Shown here: one piece after another, positions 52,820-61,552 of the stretch
Numbering within the stretch: position 1 is the first letter of the stretch
Layout: every line of letters begins with the position of its first letter
Assembly (NCBI GenBank): GCA_021819725.1
Contig: JAKAQR010000004.1
Span: forward strand, 80,598-144,597
Direction of reading: 5' to 3'
Source of the DNA: Actinomycetes bacterium
GTDB taxonomy: Bacteria; Actinomycetota; Acidimicrobiia; Acidimicrobiales; Acidimicrobiaceae
DNA: 64,000 nt
The notes under the pieces: model-generated
Told to the model about the DNA's origin: nothing
Database searches by the model: none
The model's input: the letters and a program-made list of their open reading frames with translations, nothing else
Program-made: the position numbers and the translations under genes

Positions 52820-53995
52820 TCAATCCCACCAAAGGTCGCCCCTCAGCACACCCTGACCGATCAGGCCAAGTTGCACCTGAGTGGTTCCTTCCACAATGGT
52901 CAACTGCTTTGCATCTCGATAATACATCTCTGTTGGATGGTCCTGCATATACCCAGCCGCGCCGAGCAGCTGTACGGCGAGGGAGGAGGCACGGACTGCC
53001 ATCTCCGTGGCGTAGTACTTTGACATGGAGAGGAAGGGAACAAACTCGCGGGTGAACTCACCTCGATCGGCCATCCAGGCCGCCCGGTACGTCAGCAGTC
53101 GAGCCGCCTCGATCTCCGTGGCCATCTTAGCGATCTCCCATTGAATCCCTTGAAAGTCGGCAATAGTATGGCCAAATGCACCACGTTCTTTGACGTAGTT
53201 CACCGCATACATGAGCGCACCCTCAGCAAGCCCAAGGCCGCGAGCGGCGACGATAGGGCGCATGGAGTTCAACCCGAGCATGGCAAGGCGAAAGCCACCG
53301 ACCTCGCCGATCACATTCTCCCCTGGTACGCGCACTGCCTCGAGTAACAGTTCACCGGTGTCAACCCCCTTGACCCCCATCTTTTTATCGACCCGCGGTA
53401 CCGAGACACCCTCAGCGCTCCGATCGACTATGAAGGCGGTGATCGAGTCATGGCGCCGAGAGTTGGGGTCTCCAGTCTTGGCAAAGACGGTATACCAATC
53501 AGCTTGGGCGACACCGGAGATCCATACTTTAGAGCCCGAAAGTATCCACCCTCCCTCCACATCGGGGTCAGGCACCGCACTGGTGCGCATGCCAGCCACA
53601 TCCGAGCCTGCTCCCACCTCCGAGAGTCCAAAGGAGGCACGTTGTTCACCGCGGGCGATACCGGGAAGGTAGCGTTTTTTTTGCTCCTCGGAACCCGCGA
53701 TCATGACCGGACCGGTGGGGAGTCTGGAGAGTAACAGCATCAACGCGGCGGTATTGGAGTACTTGGCGACCTCCTCGATCGCAATCGTCAGACCAAGTAT
53801 GCCCGCCCCTGAACCCTCGTATGCTTCGGGAATGCAGAGTCCAAAAAGCCCTGTGGCACCGAAAAGCTCGAAGAGATCCTGGGGATACTCTCCGGTAAGG
53901 TCGATCTCCCGGGCTCGTGGAGCTACCTTCTCTTTCGCCAACTTACGCACCGTATCGCGAAGTTGGGCGAGATCATCATCGAACTCGAACTCCAT
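52820..53995 (-). CDS. Acyl-CoA dehydrogenase
   Basis: A 391-residue FAD-dependent acyl-CoA dehydrogenase. The N-terminal helical domain, the FAD/substrate motif ASFGLSEVGAGSDVAGMRTSA, the signature region (VQLLGAAGYMQDHPTEMYYRDAKQ) and the catalytic Glu in IVEGTTQVQ (residue ~370) are all present. It oxidises acyl-CoA to enoyl-CoA and passes electrons to ETF. It is the last gene of the HdrD-like/DUF3501 cluster, 70 bp downstream on the same strand, so it may take part in lipid or branched-chain degradation linked to that redox module. ATG at 53995 (a preceding ATG at 53998 is possible), with AAGGGAGG just upstream. Confidence 0.93.
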   Translation of the reverse strand: MEFEFDDDLAQLRDTVRKLAKEKVAPRAREIDLTGEYPQDLFELFGATGLFGLCIPEAYEGSGAGILGLTIAIEEVAKYSNTAALMLLLSRLPTGPVMIAGSEEQKKRYLPGIARGEQRASFGLSEVGAGSDVAGMRTSAVPDPDVEGGWILSGSKVWISGVAQADWYTVFAKTGDPNSRRHDSITAFIVDRSAEGVSVPRVDKKMGVKGVDTGELLLEAVRVPGENVIGEVGGFRLAMLGLNSMRPIVAARGLGLAEGALMYAVNYVKERGAFGHTIADFQGIQWEIAKMATEIEAARLLTYRAAWMADRGEFTREFVPFLSMSKYYATEMAVRASSLAVQLLGAAGYMQDHPTEMYYRDAKQLTIVEGTTQVQLGLIGQGVLRGDLWWD

Positions 53996-54067
53996 CAAGC
54001 ACCTCCCTTAGGCCATGGTTCCGACCACAAGAGGTCGGAGAAATCGTTTTATCGATCGTTCCTGAAC

Positions 54068-54658
54068 CTAGCCTATTTGCCAGTCTGCCGCGAGCGACCG
54101 CTTGAGTTCATCCCCAAAACCAGTCTCGGCCTCATAGGCAGGATGGTGAACGAGCAGACGGACGTCGCGGTCCACAAAGGAGACGGCCGCCCTCTCGGGA
54201 AGGGAGAAACGCAGATAATGGACGGATGCAGTGACGTCGGGACGAGAGAGCTGTTCGGCGTGGGCTGGATCAATCGTCCCTGGCACGGCCACCTCGTCGA
54301 CCATCAGTTCGAGCGACCGCTCTACGCCAGCTAGCTTTGGCAACCACTCTTCAAGCTCAGCTTTGGAGGTCAGCTCAACAAACAGCGTCGCGACAAGTTC
54401 ATGTTCTCGAGGTATGAGCTCGTTATAGACATCAAGCTCGGCTTGGATATCCTCATCTCGCATCATTCGTTCCGCCCTGGCCATCTCCTGCACTTGAAAA
54501 CGCATCGTCGCCTTGTTCTCAAAGACAACGGAGATCATGGTGCCGAGCGAGACGCGGCGTACTCGCTTGAGGTCGATCACCCCTTGGCGCATCTCGGCAC
54601 GGACCTTCTCATAGGCGCGTAGATCTAAAATGTCGTTCACGGTGAGCGTTCGCATCAT
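54068..54658 (-). CDS. DUF3501 family protein
   Basis: A 196-residue soluble protein that matches DUF3501 throughout. LTVNDILDLRAYEKVRAEMRQGVIDLKRVRRVSLG is followed by FENKATMRFQVQEMARAER and ELDVYNELIPREHELVATLFVEL. The family has no assigned activity, but it is a regular neighbour of an HdrD-like Fe-S protein and rubrerythrin. Its start overlaps the Fe-S protein stop by 4 bp (54655-54658), which points to stoichiometric co-expression and possibly a complex. Confidence 0.9.
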   Translation of the reverse strand: MMRTLTVNDILDLRAYEKVRAEMRQGVIDLKRVRRVSLGTMISVVFENKATMRFQVQEMARAERMMRDEDIQAELDVYNELIPREHELVATLFVELTSKAELEEWLPKLAGVERSLELMVDEVAVPGTIDPAHAEQLSRPDVTASVHYLRFSLPERAAVSFVDRDVRLLVHHPAYEAETGFGDELKRSLAADWQIG

Positions 54659-55965
54659 CCATTTCCTTTCAAGGGAGGTTGGGTATCGAGACCCATTAAC
54701 TTTCTTACCAGCGAAATCGGGTGTTCGACCCTAACGCCCAGCGCCTCATCGATGGCGGTATTGGCCAAGTGGCAATCCCCGACGATCGTGGTCGCCTTCG
54801 TCTTGGCGATCTGATCGGCCAGGGATGCGGACATCCGTAGCGAGGAGGTGGCGTTCTCGCTTCGGTAGCCCCAGGTTCCATCGATACCGGAACACTTGGC
54901 AACGACCCGGACCTTGACTCCAAGCTTTTTCAACAGGTCACGTCCTTTAAGCCCCACGTTTTGGGCTTGCGTGTGACAAGCTGCGTGAAACACTACCTCC
55001 TCGTCAAGCTCGACGTTGCCTAGCGTCATCGAACGATCCTTACGCATCAGGTTCACCAAATACTCGCTTGGATCAAAGGTGTGCTGCGAAACTCTCTCCG
55101 ACTGCTCACCTGGTACGTAGATGGGGTAGTCTCGCTTGACCACATAGGCACACGTTGGCTGCGAGACGATGATGTCTTTACCTTGCCGTACGACCTCATC
55201 GAGTCGTTCGACGTTCGCTCGCGCCTGTCGAGTGAACTCAGCGACATTGCCCTGGTGCAGCCAGGGTGCCCCACAACACTTGACACCTTCAGGCAACGAG
55301 CAAGCGATATCCTGGCTCTCGTAGACGGTGGTCACATCCGCACCGATCTGGGGTGCCATATACTCGATGAAACAGGTCGGGAAAATGGCCACCGTTGCCC
55401 GCGGTTCGCTGATGAATCGAGGCAACCGATCCTTGAACCAACGAGAAAAACGAACCTTGCCATAGGAGGGAAGCAAGCGTTGGCTAGACACACCAGCGAC
55501 CTGCTCCATGACTCTGCGAATACCGGTGTTAGGACGCGAGACAATCGGATTCACCACCCCTGGCAACGCCTGATTGAGGGCACCGACGGTGTCGGTGCGT
55601 GCCAGCACCTGATCGGTGACCCGGCTCCGAAGATCTCGTTGATGATTAGCGGTACGGACCGCCTGCGCCCGCAACATCAGTCGTGGAAAATCAAGCGCCC
55701 ATTCGTGCGGTGGGATGTAGGGGCACTTGACATAGCAGATCTTGCAGCCAAAGCAGGCATCCACGACGGCGTCCTGTTCAGCCGGGGTCAAGTCAGCATG
55801 CTGTTGATCCTTGGAATCGACAAAGTTAAACAACAGTGGAAATGAATCACAGTAGTTGAAACACATTCGACACCCATGGCAGAGTTCAAAAACCCGGCCG
55901 AGTTCCTCACGTAGATCCCCCTCGTCATAGTACTTTGGCTCACTCGGGTCATAGGTTGTCGTCAT
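54655..55965 (-). CDS. HdrD/GlpC-like iron-sulfur oxidoreductase
   Basis: A 436-residue cytoplasmic Fe-S protein. Two ferredoxin-type [4Fe-4S] motifs come first: CHGCRMCFNYC near residue 30 and CFGCKICYVKCP near 70. Two CCG-type domains follow, with CCGAPW near 235 and a variant AKCSGIDGTWG near 375, in which the second is C-S-G rather than C-C-G. The layout is that of heterodisulfide reductase subunit D or glycerol-3-phosphate dehydrogenase C. With DUF3501 and rubrerythrin it makes a conserved set that probably channels electrons to peroxide reduction (inference). The second CCG variant may ligate a different cluster. Confidence 0.9.
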   Translation of the reverse strand: MTTTYDPSEPKYYDEGDLREELGRVFELCHGCRMCFNYCDSFPLLFNFVDSKDQQHADLTPAEQDAVVDACFGCKICYVKCPYIPPHEWALDFPRLMLRAQAVRTANHQRDLRSRVTDQVLARTDTVGALNQALPGVVNPIVSRPNTGIRRVMEQVAGVSSQRLLPSYGKVRFSRWFKDRLPRFISEPRATVAIFPTCFIEYMAPQIGADVTTVYESQDIACSLPEGVKCCGAPWLHQGNVAEFTRQARANVERLDEVVRQGKDIIVSQPTCAYVVKRDYPIYVPGEQSERVSQHTFDPSEYLVNLMRKDRSMTLGNVELDEEVVFHAACHTQAQNVGLKGRDLLKKLGVKVRVVAKCSGIDGTWGYRSENATSSLRMSASLADQIAKTKATTIVGDCHLANTAIDEALGVRVEHPISLVRKLMGLDTQPPLKGNG

Positions 55966-56709
55966 CTACTCCTACCTCATCTCCATCTCTCTGGCTTATG
56001 GTTCTCAACGACATGGAGACACCAATCATGGGGTGTCACCTTGCATCGTAGCCCTACCAAGAACGATCCACCGTTGTGACTTGTGACTCATCATCGTTCC
56101 CCACTGGTGGAGGAGGGCATGGTTGGCTGGTATCAGTTTGGTTCCTCTCAGCTTCACGAAGGCTCATCTCCTCACCGCGGTGCGACCGCACACAACCCAG
56201 GAGTGCCGGCCATCTTGATGCGGCCATCTCGATTCGGTTGTCTTGATTCAGCTGTCTTGATTCGGTGATCTTGATGCGGTCATGACGAGCGAATCGCCCT
56301 TTCCAGCAAACCCGTCTCACTTGGCTTTGGTCTCGGCCCATACCCCTCGTCTCCCATGCTGACGGATCACCCCATACGCAAACGCTACAGCGGTTTTGCC
56401 GCGCGCCAATCGTCCGCAGGAGGCTTCGAATCGCGGGGTAACCCTACGTCTCATTTTGCGCCCGTACACCCAGCTGAACAGCCTCGCAGTCCGCACTATG
56501 CCAACCGAAGGAGCAGCTGGAACCCACCACCAAACAAGGCATCATTGGCCGTCGTTGCAATAGCAGACATGGTGTCGACCGCTGGCGGGGATTGGCATCA
56601 CCGCATCGATTAACGACGATCCAAGCCCCGCCAACACGTCTACGTTGTTCCATGCATGCAACGATGCCTGCCCAAGATTCTCAGGCAGACCTCAACAGAT
56701 CAAGTCCGA
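55966..56709. other. 744-bp gap between rubrerythrin and the HdrD operon, with a 14-bp tandem repeat
   Basis: No gene supported. The main feature is five 14-bp units at 56209-56278. Otherwise sequence of mixed composition, probably holding the promoter of the HdrD-like operon near 55970-56050. Confidence 0.4.
56209..56278. repeat. 14-bp tandem repeat x5
   Basis: Units begin at 56209, 56223, 56237, 56251 and 56265 with consensus GYYRTCTTGATKCG; units differ by 1-4 bases. It lies in non-coding DNA upstream of the HdrD-like operon. Confidence 0.9.
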
Positions 56710-57129
56710 TTACGAGATCGACTCGAGTCCCTGGCCAAAGCGACCAGCATGGCTCTTCTCTGCACGAGCAAGGACCTCAAACCACTCTGCTACCTCGACA
56801 AAACCCTCATCGCGAGCCGTACGGGCAAAACCTGGGTACATCTCGGTGTACTCATAGGTCTCTCCTTCGATCGCGGAACGAAGGTTGTCCTCAGTTGCTC
56901 CCACCTTCGCACCGGTGACTGGGTCACCTACTTCAGCGAGGAAATCGAAGTGGCCGAAAGCATGTCCCGTCTCACCCTCGGCAACCGAGCGGAACAACGC
57001 GGCAACGTCGGGATAGCCTTCGACATCGGCCTTCTGGGCAAAATAGAGATAACGTCGATTCGCTTGGCTCTCACCAGCGAACGCCTCCTTCAAATTCTCG
57101 GCGGTCTTTGACGTCTTCAGCTCAGCCAT
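56710..57129 (-). CDS. Rubrerythrin without rubredoxin domain
   Basis: A 139-residue ferritin-like diiron protein. The four-helix bundle ligands are visible: Glu in [16 protein letters not shown]-x-x-H in [11 protein letters not shown], Glu in [11 protein letters not shown] and E-x-x-H in [12 protein letters not shown]. The usual C-terminal rubredoxin domain is missing, so an external electron donor is needed; the HdrD-like protein 745 bp downstream on the same strand is the natural candidate. It reduces peroxide in the cytoplasm. The start at ATG 57129 has GGAAAGGAAG just upstream; an in-frame start at 57177 would add 16 residues without homology. Confidence 0.93.
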   Translation of the reverse strand: MAELKTSKTAENLKEAFAGESQANRRYLYFAQKADVEGYPDVAALFRSVAEGETGHAFGHFDFLAEVGDPVTGAKVGATEDNLRSAIEGETYEYTEMYPGFARTARDEGFVEVAEWFEVLARAEKSHAGRFGQGLESIS

Positions 57130-57449
57130 GAACTTCCTTTCCTGTCTCTCGTAGCAAGCCAGCCCCTCGAGTGCCACTGCACCGAGGGCCAGTATTGACC
57201 ATCAGCATGTTGTATGATCAGCTCCATGCCCATGAGGGCGGCATCATCTAGAATCATTCCACCTTTGGAGATTGTCAAAACACGCTGACCGCTCCATCCT
57301 AGTCTTTGCGAGAACTCTCTCACCCACCTGGTGGGCGATGTTCATCTCAACGTCCGTGACCACCAAAGTTGGCTCCTCATGCAGCAGGTGTCGTGGTCTC
57401 TAATGGCAAAGACATCGTCACCAAGCCACATAGATGCTAAGTTGTCACG
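57130..57449. other. 320-bp gap upstream of rubrerythrin
   Basis: No gene seen. It should hold the rubrerythrin promoter (minus strand, near 57180-57230), where TGATCATACAACA-like A/T-richer sequence occurs. No operator could be assigned. Confidence 0.35.
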
Positions 57450-57791
57450 ATGACCAACGGAGCCCTATCCAACACCCGCATCATGATCAGCCTCACTGCT
57501 GGTGTGTCGATCGAAAAAGAACCGCTGGGAACGATGAGCCACCCCCTCGTCTACATCATCCCCAACCACAACACGGCCTCCACCGACGAACCGACCGGCC
57601 CTCCACTCATGGGCCCCTATTGGGACCCGAGGAGACCCTCCCGACTAACCACGCCACGACAACCTCGCAACCAGCCAGTTCCTGGCCACCAGCACAGCGG
57701 TGCTGTCGTTATCGCCCAGTCCAAGGGTGCCCCGATCTCATTTGGCCAACCCGAACCGGGTGTTGCTGAGGGAATCGAGATCCGACGATGA
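57450..57791 (+). CDS. Hypothetical 113-residue protein ahead of the FGGY kinase
   Basis: Support is circumstantial. The frame has high G/C at third positions over its first 60 codons, and its TGA overlaps the ATG of the kinase by 4 bp (57788-57791), as in coupled genes. The protein (start MTNGALSNTRIMISLTAGVS, Pro/Asn-rich middle, SGAVVIAQSKGAPISFGQPE at the end) has no recognisable domain or membrane segment. It may instead be a leader region. Confidence 0.3.
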   Translation: MTNGALSNTRIMISLTAGVSIEKEPLGTMSHPLVYIIPNHNTASTDEPTGPPLMGPYWDPRRPSRLTTPRQPRNQPVPGHQHSGAVVIAQSKGAPISFGQPEPGVAEGIEIRR

Positions 57792-59197
57792 CAACAGTGG
57801 CGGTCCTCGATGTTGGCTCGAGTTCGCTGCGGGCCTCGCTCGTCGATGAAAGGTTGGTGGTACTTGCCAGCTACGCGACCCCCTTGCAACTCCTACGTGA
57901 AGGCACGGCGAACGTGACCTTTGATCCGATGGAGATGCTGCATCGATGTCAACAACTGCTGGACAAGGTCGCCTCCGTTGGTTCCTTTGATCGCATCGCG
58001 ATCACGAATCAACGATCCAGCGCCATCGCCTTTGAGCGCAACCGACCTCGAGCGATCGGGATGGCGATTAGTTGGGAGGACTTACGAACTGCGAGTCAGT
58101 GCCTCGCCCTTTCACGCGCAGGTGCCGCATTCGCCCCCAATCAATCCGCAACCAAGTTCGCCTGGCTCTTGGATCGCTACGGATCTGAATACCCGGATCT
58201 CATGGTCGGCACCATCGATACCTGGCTGACCTTCGCCCTTACCGAAGGCAGTGTGCTCGCGACCGATGCCACGAACGCAGCAATGACCGGCTTAGTCGAC
58301 TCCTCTGGCGTCCGTTGGGATACCTCCAAGCTTGAGCTACTAGGGATGAGCATCAACAATCTTGCCCCGATCATCGATGTCGTTGCCAATCGTGGTGCTT
58401 ACATAACGGCAAATGGTCCAGCCTCCATCATGGTCACGCTCGCAGATCAGCAGGCCTCACTCGCTGGCCAACGCGCGAAGGCGAAGGTCACCCTCGGAAC
58501 CTCCGCGGTAGCCGACATCGACCTGGCCGAGGACACCCCTCGCTATGACCGTCGAGGCCCTCAGGGCACCTTTCCGATCGTCACCGCCACCGCATCAGGA
58601 CGCGCCACCTTTGGACTCGAGGCGTTCTGGATGAACGCAGGCTCGGCCATTGGCTGGTTACTGCGCAACGGACTCTTGAACAGCCCCGATGACTCCGAAC
58701 AGGTCGCAGCCAAGGCGATACCTGAAGCGATCCCCACCGTCGTGCCAGCTCACTCAGGAATTGGTGCTCCGATCTGGGACTTTGGCGGCCGATGTGTCAT
58801 CGCCAACCTAGCCCCCACTGCCGGTCGACCCGAAATCGTCCATGGATTCCTTCTCGGCATCGCCTGCGCCGCCGCCGACCTTATCGGAGCGCTCACCCAC
58901 GACAGCAGTGCACGACTGGAATCAATCGGCCTCGATGGCAAGGTCGCCTCGAATCCCATCGTCGCCTCCGCTCTCGCAGCACTTACCCCACAACCGCTCG
59001 TACTCTCTCCCAGCCCTGAGGCAACAACTCTCGGAGCAGCGCGTCTTGCGCTCGGCATCCCACGAGAAGCCCTCCCGAGAGGGCGTATCGTCGAGCCTGG
59101 AGACACCGCCTTCGTGGCGCACTACTACGAGCAGTACCATCAGAGTTTGGAGTTAGCTCGAGAGGCACTGCCTGCGCTCAGCAAGGTCTCGTTCTAG
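57788..59197 (+). CDS. FGGY-family carbohydrate kinase, glycerol-kinase-like
   Basis: A 469-residue sugar/polyol kinase. The N-terminal ATPase-fold motif LDVGSSSLRASLVD, the RSSAIAFERNRPRAIGMAISWEDLRT segment (where glycerol kinases carry the Q-R-E-T/W-D substrate pocket), and the C-terminal ATP motifs LGTSAVADIDL and GLDGKVASNPIVASALAAL are present. The catalytic base is expected in VTLADQQASLAGQ (Asp). It is close to GlpK in layout, but pocket residues differ (Q-R-S-S), so the substrate may be another polyol. No glpF or glpD nearby. The stop codon lies inside a 16-bp tandem repeat. Confidence 0.88.
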   Translation: MTTVAVLDVGSSSLRASLVDERLVVLASYATPLQLLREGTANVTFDPMEMLHRCQQLLDKVASVGSFDRIAITNQRSSAIAFERNRPRAIGMAISWEDLRTASQCLALSRAGAAFAPNQSATKFAWLLDRYGSEYPDLMVGTIDTWLTFALTEGSVLATDATNAAMTGLVDSSGVRWDTSKLELLGMSINNLAPIIDVVANRGAYITANGPASIMVTLADQQASLAGQRAKAKVTLGTSAVADIDLAEDTPRYDRRGPQGTFPIVTATASGRATFGLEAFWMNAGSAIGWLLRNGLLNSPDDSEQVAAKAIPEAIPTVVPAHSGIGAPIWDFGGRCVIANLAPTAGRPEIVHGFLLGIACAAADLIGALTHDSSARLESIGLDGKVASNPIVASALAALTPQPLVLSPSPEATTLGAARLALGIPREALPRGRIVEPGDTAFVAHYYEQYHQSLELAREALPALSKVSF

Positions 59198-59227
59198 CAG
59201 GGTCTCGTTCTCGCAGGGTCTCGCTGC
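59180..59227. repeat. 16-bp tandem repeat x3 across the kinase stop codon
   Basis: Units at 59180-59195, 59196-59211 and 59212-59227 with core GCAGGGTCTCGTTCT. The TAG (59195-59197) is at the first junction, so the duplication extends the 3' end without altering the protein much. Confidence 0.9.
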
Positions 59228-59307
59228 CAAAGTGCAACGGACGTTCCGAGCTGCGAGCGATGCTCTACGTTGGCGGACGACCCCTTGAACCCGGCATATA
59301 GACACTG

Positions 59308-59321
59308 CGCGGTGCACCGCG
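59308..59321. terminator. Palindromic hairpin between the FGGY kinase and ctaG
   Basis: CGCGGTGCACCGCG is a 14-bp perfect palindrome, folding as CGCGG-TGCA-CCGCG, flanked by GAC/GTC (59301 and 59325) that can extend the stem. It lies between the ends of convergent genes and has no T-run. Confidence 0.45.
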
Positions 59322-59326
59322 AGAGT

Positions 59327-60337
59327 CTAAACCGGCCGCGAATTGTTCTCGTAGCTCGTCACCGATGGAGTCGGTCGAGCCACGCGGACTCGCCGCAGGA
59401 CAAAACTACGGAAGGTATCGGTGATATTGTTCTCACCACGCTCTTCATCGGTAAGTGCATCACGCAGAACGTAGATCCCAGCAATAAACCACGGTACCGC
59501 ACCAAAGACCCAGAGAATACCGGCGGCGATCTGTTGATCAGCCAAGAGCGACATTGTACGATAGGTACCCATCGCCCAGTCAAAGGCTGAGTACCAAGCA
59601 CCCGACGACAGCCCCAATAGGATTGCTAGCAGCATGCACGACATCGAGACCGAAGCGATGTGAGCGAACCTCAGAATACCGTTTTCGTGATAGCGGCGCC
59701 GTCCCTGATCGATCGCGACGTACCACATGAAGACACCGGCGAAGAAGAAGGAGAACATCATCAGCTCCATCCTCCCCGAAGACTGCATCGCCCAGTCAAA
59801 CGGACCAGGAACGTGCCAGATCCACATGGCACTATCGAACGCGATCACCGCCGCCCACGGCGAGCTAACCACTCGCGCGAAGCGCGCTACTCGTTCATGA
59901 GAAGCTAGCGTCCGGTACCCCCGTCGCATCCGCTCCATCAGCGAAGCCGGAACACCCTCTGCCATCTCGGCCCAAGGGTCGGAGATGATGAGGAAAGGTG
60001 GGGCAAATACCATGAGATCGAGGTGCCAAATCATGTGTACCCACTGATACACCATCGCCCAAATTGGAATCGGCGAGAAGAAGCCCACCACCATGAAAAC
60101 GTTCGCGATCAACATAGCGAGCGCCCTGCGCTCATAACCCGCCCGAATCTCAGGAGACATCTGGGTACGCATACGACGAATGTGTCCTCGCCAGTAGGCA
60201 GCGATCGGCAACCCACAAAGGATTACCGCGTACCAATCGACATGCCAGTTATCAACGACATAGCCGAGAACTGAACCCGCCTTCACTATGACCATCGACA
60301 TTGCCATCAGGTACACGTACAAACCCCAACCTCTCAA
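59327..60337 (-). CDS. ctaG: CtaG-type cytochrome c oxidase assembly membrane protein
   Basis: A 336-residue membrane protein with seven to eight helices, of the caa3_CtaG family (distinct from Cox11-type CtaG). It carries the conserved HMIWHLDLMVFAPPFLIISDP and AMWIWHVPGPFDWAMQSS segments, with His/Trp/Met-rich motifs that suit copper handling. It assists maturation or copper loading of haem-copper oxidase. The initiation codon at 60337 is TTG; downstream ATG codons at residues 11 and 13 are alternatives. No ctaCDE genes are in the window. Confidence 0.85.
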   Translation of the reverse strand: MRGWGLYVYLMAMSMVIVKAGSVLGYVVDNWHVDWYAVILCGLPIAAYWRGHIRRMRTQMSPEIRAGYERRALAMLIANVFMVVGFFSPIPIWAMVYQWVHMIWHLDLMVFAPPFLIISDPWAEMAEGVPASLMERMRRGYRTLASHERVARFARVVSSPWAAVIAFDSAMWIWHVPGPFDWAMQSSGRMELMMFSFFFAGVFMWYVAIDQGRRRYHENGILRFAHIASVSMSCMLLAILLGLSSGAWYSAFDWAMGTYRTMSLLADQQIAAGILWVFGAVPWFIAGIYVLRDALTDEERGENNITDTFRSFVLRRVRVARPTPSVTSYENNSRPV

Positions 60338-60342
60338 CCCGT

Positions 60343-60387
60343 CTAGCTTGTAGGCTAGCAGATTCGCAAACGTTAGGTTCGAACCTA
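60343..60387. promoter_or_regulatory. Two palindromes in the ctaG-purK divergent gap
   Basis: CTAGC-N6-GCTAG (60343-60358) and the 14-bp perfect palindrome TAGGTTCGAACCTA (60374-60387) lie 16 bp apart between divergent starts. They are likely operator sites; the regulator is unknown. The second was considered as a tRNA T-arm and rejected. Confidence 0.45.
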
Positions 60388-60472
60388 CTCAACAACGAAA
60401 GGTCCCACCCTGAATGTGTGCAGCTATCTCTCATGAATGCAACTACGTGCCGTTTCATCAAGCAGGTCAACG

Positions 60473-61552
60473 ATGACCCCTCAACGTATCGGAGTCATCG
60501 GCGGTGGGCAGCTTGCTCGCATGCTCTTTGGCGCAGCACTGGATCTCGACCTTGCGATCTCGTTCCTGGTGCGCCCAGGTGACGAAGGTATCGCGGGCCA
60601 GGCGGCCAACGTGACCGTCGACGAGCTGACCCTTGCCTCACTCGAACGCTTTGCAAGTCAAGTCGACGTCTTGACCTTTGAACACGAGTTGGCTCCTATC
60701 GAGGTCCTGAAAGAACTCGAACAGCGAGGTGTCTGTCTTCGACCATCTGCCGACACGATGGCTATCGCTGCCAACAAGCTGGCCCAACGAGAGCTCTTCC
60801 AACGACTGAAGTTGCCGATCCCCCGTTTTGTGAAGTTGCATGCCGATACCGTTTTCGACCTACCCTGTATCGCGAAGGCTATCACGGGAGGCTACGACGG
60901 TCGCGGTGTCCGTTGGATCAACGAAGCCTCAGAACTCGATCCCCTCGTCACGAGTGACACCCCCTGGCTTCTTGAGGAACTCCTCGAAGTCGATACCGAG
61001 ATCGCCGTGCTGACCGTCTCCACACCCGAAGGGGACATCACCACCTATCCACCAGTACGGACAGTCCAACGCGATGGGATCTGCGTGGAGGTGCAGTGGC
61101 CATCCGGAGCAAGCGAGGATCTCGAGGGAAGGGCACGGGCAATCGCTACGGCGATCGCCCGTGACTTGGCCTACGTCGGCGTCTTGGCCGTCGAGTTCTT
61201 CGTCGTCGCCGGCAAGCTGTACGTGAATGAGATTGCTCCCCGAGTGCACAACAGCGGACATCTCACCATTGAGGCCGCTTCAACGTCACAGTTCGAAAAC
61301 CATCTCCGTGCAGTCGCTGGACTTCCTCTTGGTCCCACAAACATGCGTACTCCTGCGACAATGGTCAACCTCTTGGGGAAGCTCACCTCCCTCGACGATT
61401 ACGAACCACCTCCCAACACTCGTCTCCATCTCTACGGGAAGGAGGGGCGACCAGGTCGAAAAGTCGGCCATGTGACCGCGACAGCAGCAACCGTCGCTGA
61501 GGCCTCGCAGCTCGCCCATCGGGCCAGGGATAAGATCTGCATCCATGAGTAA
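60473..61552 (+). CDS. purK: N5-carboxyaminoimidazole ribonucleotide synthase
   Basis: PurK converts AIR and bicarbonate with ATP to N5-CAIR in purine synthesis. A 359-residue ATP-grasp enzyme: [13 protein letters not shown] (residues 5-18), [14 protein letters not shown], the ATP-binding [11 protein letters not shown], and the C-terminal [17 protein letters not shown] with the catalytic and metal residues. I place the start at ATG 60473, exactly where the family begins; an in-frame ATG at 60437 adds 12 unrelated residues. The stop overlaps purE by 8 bp. Confidence 0.95.
   Translation: MTPQRIGVIGGGQLARMLFGAALDLDLAISFLVRPGDEGIAGQAANVTVDELTLASLERFASQVDVLTFEHELAPIEVLKELEQRGVCLRPSADTMAIAANKLAQRELFQRLKLPIPRFVKLHADTVFDLPCIAKAITGGYDGRGVRWINEASELDPLVTSDTPWLLEELLEVDTEIAVLTVSTPEGDITTYPPVRTVQRDGICVEVQWPSGASEDLEGRARAIATAIARDLAYVGVLAVEFFVVAGKLYVNEIAPRVHNSGHLTIEAASTSQFENHLRAVAGLPLGPTNMRTPATMVNLLGKLTSLDDYEPPPNTRLHLYGKEGRPGRKVGHVTATAATVAEASQLAHRARDKICIHE

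Noticed and set aside
56209..56278. CRISPR array
   Set aside because: The units adjoin directly with no spacers and there are no cas genes in the window.
60374..60387. tRNA T-arm (GGTTCGAACC)
   Set aside because: The symmetric 14-mer leaves no proper 5-bp T-stem with a 7-nt loop, and no acceptor or anticodon stems flank it.
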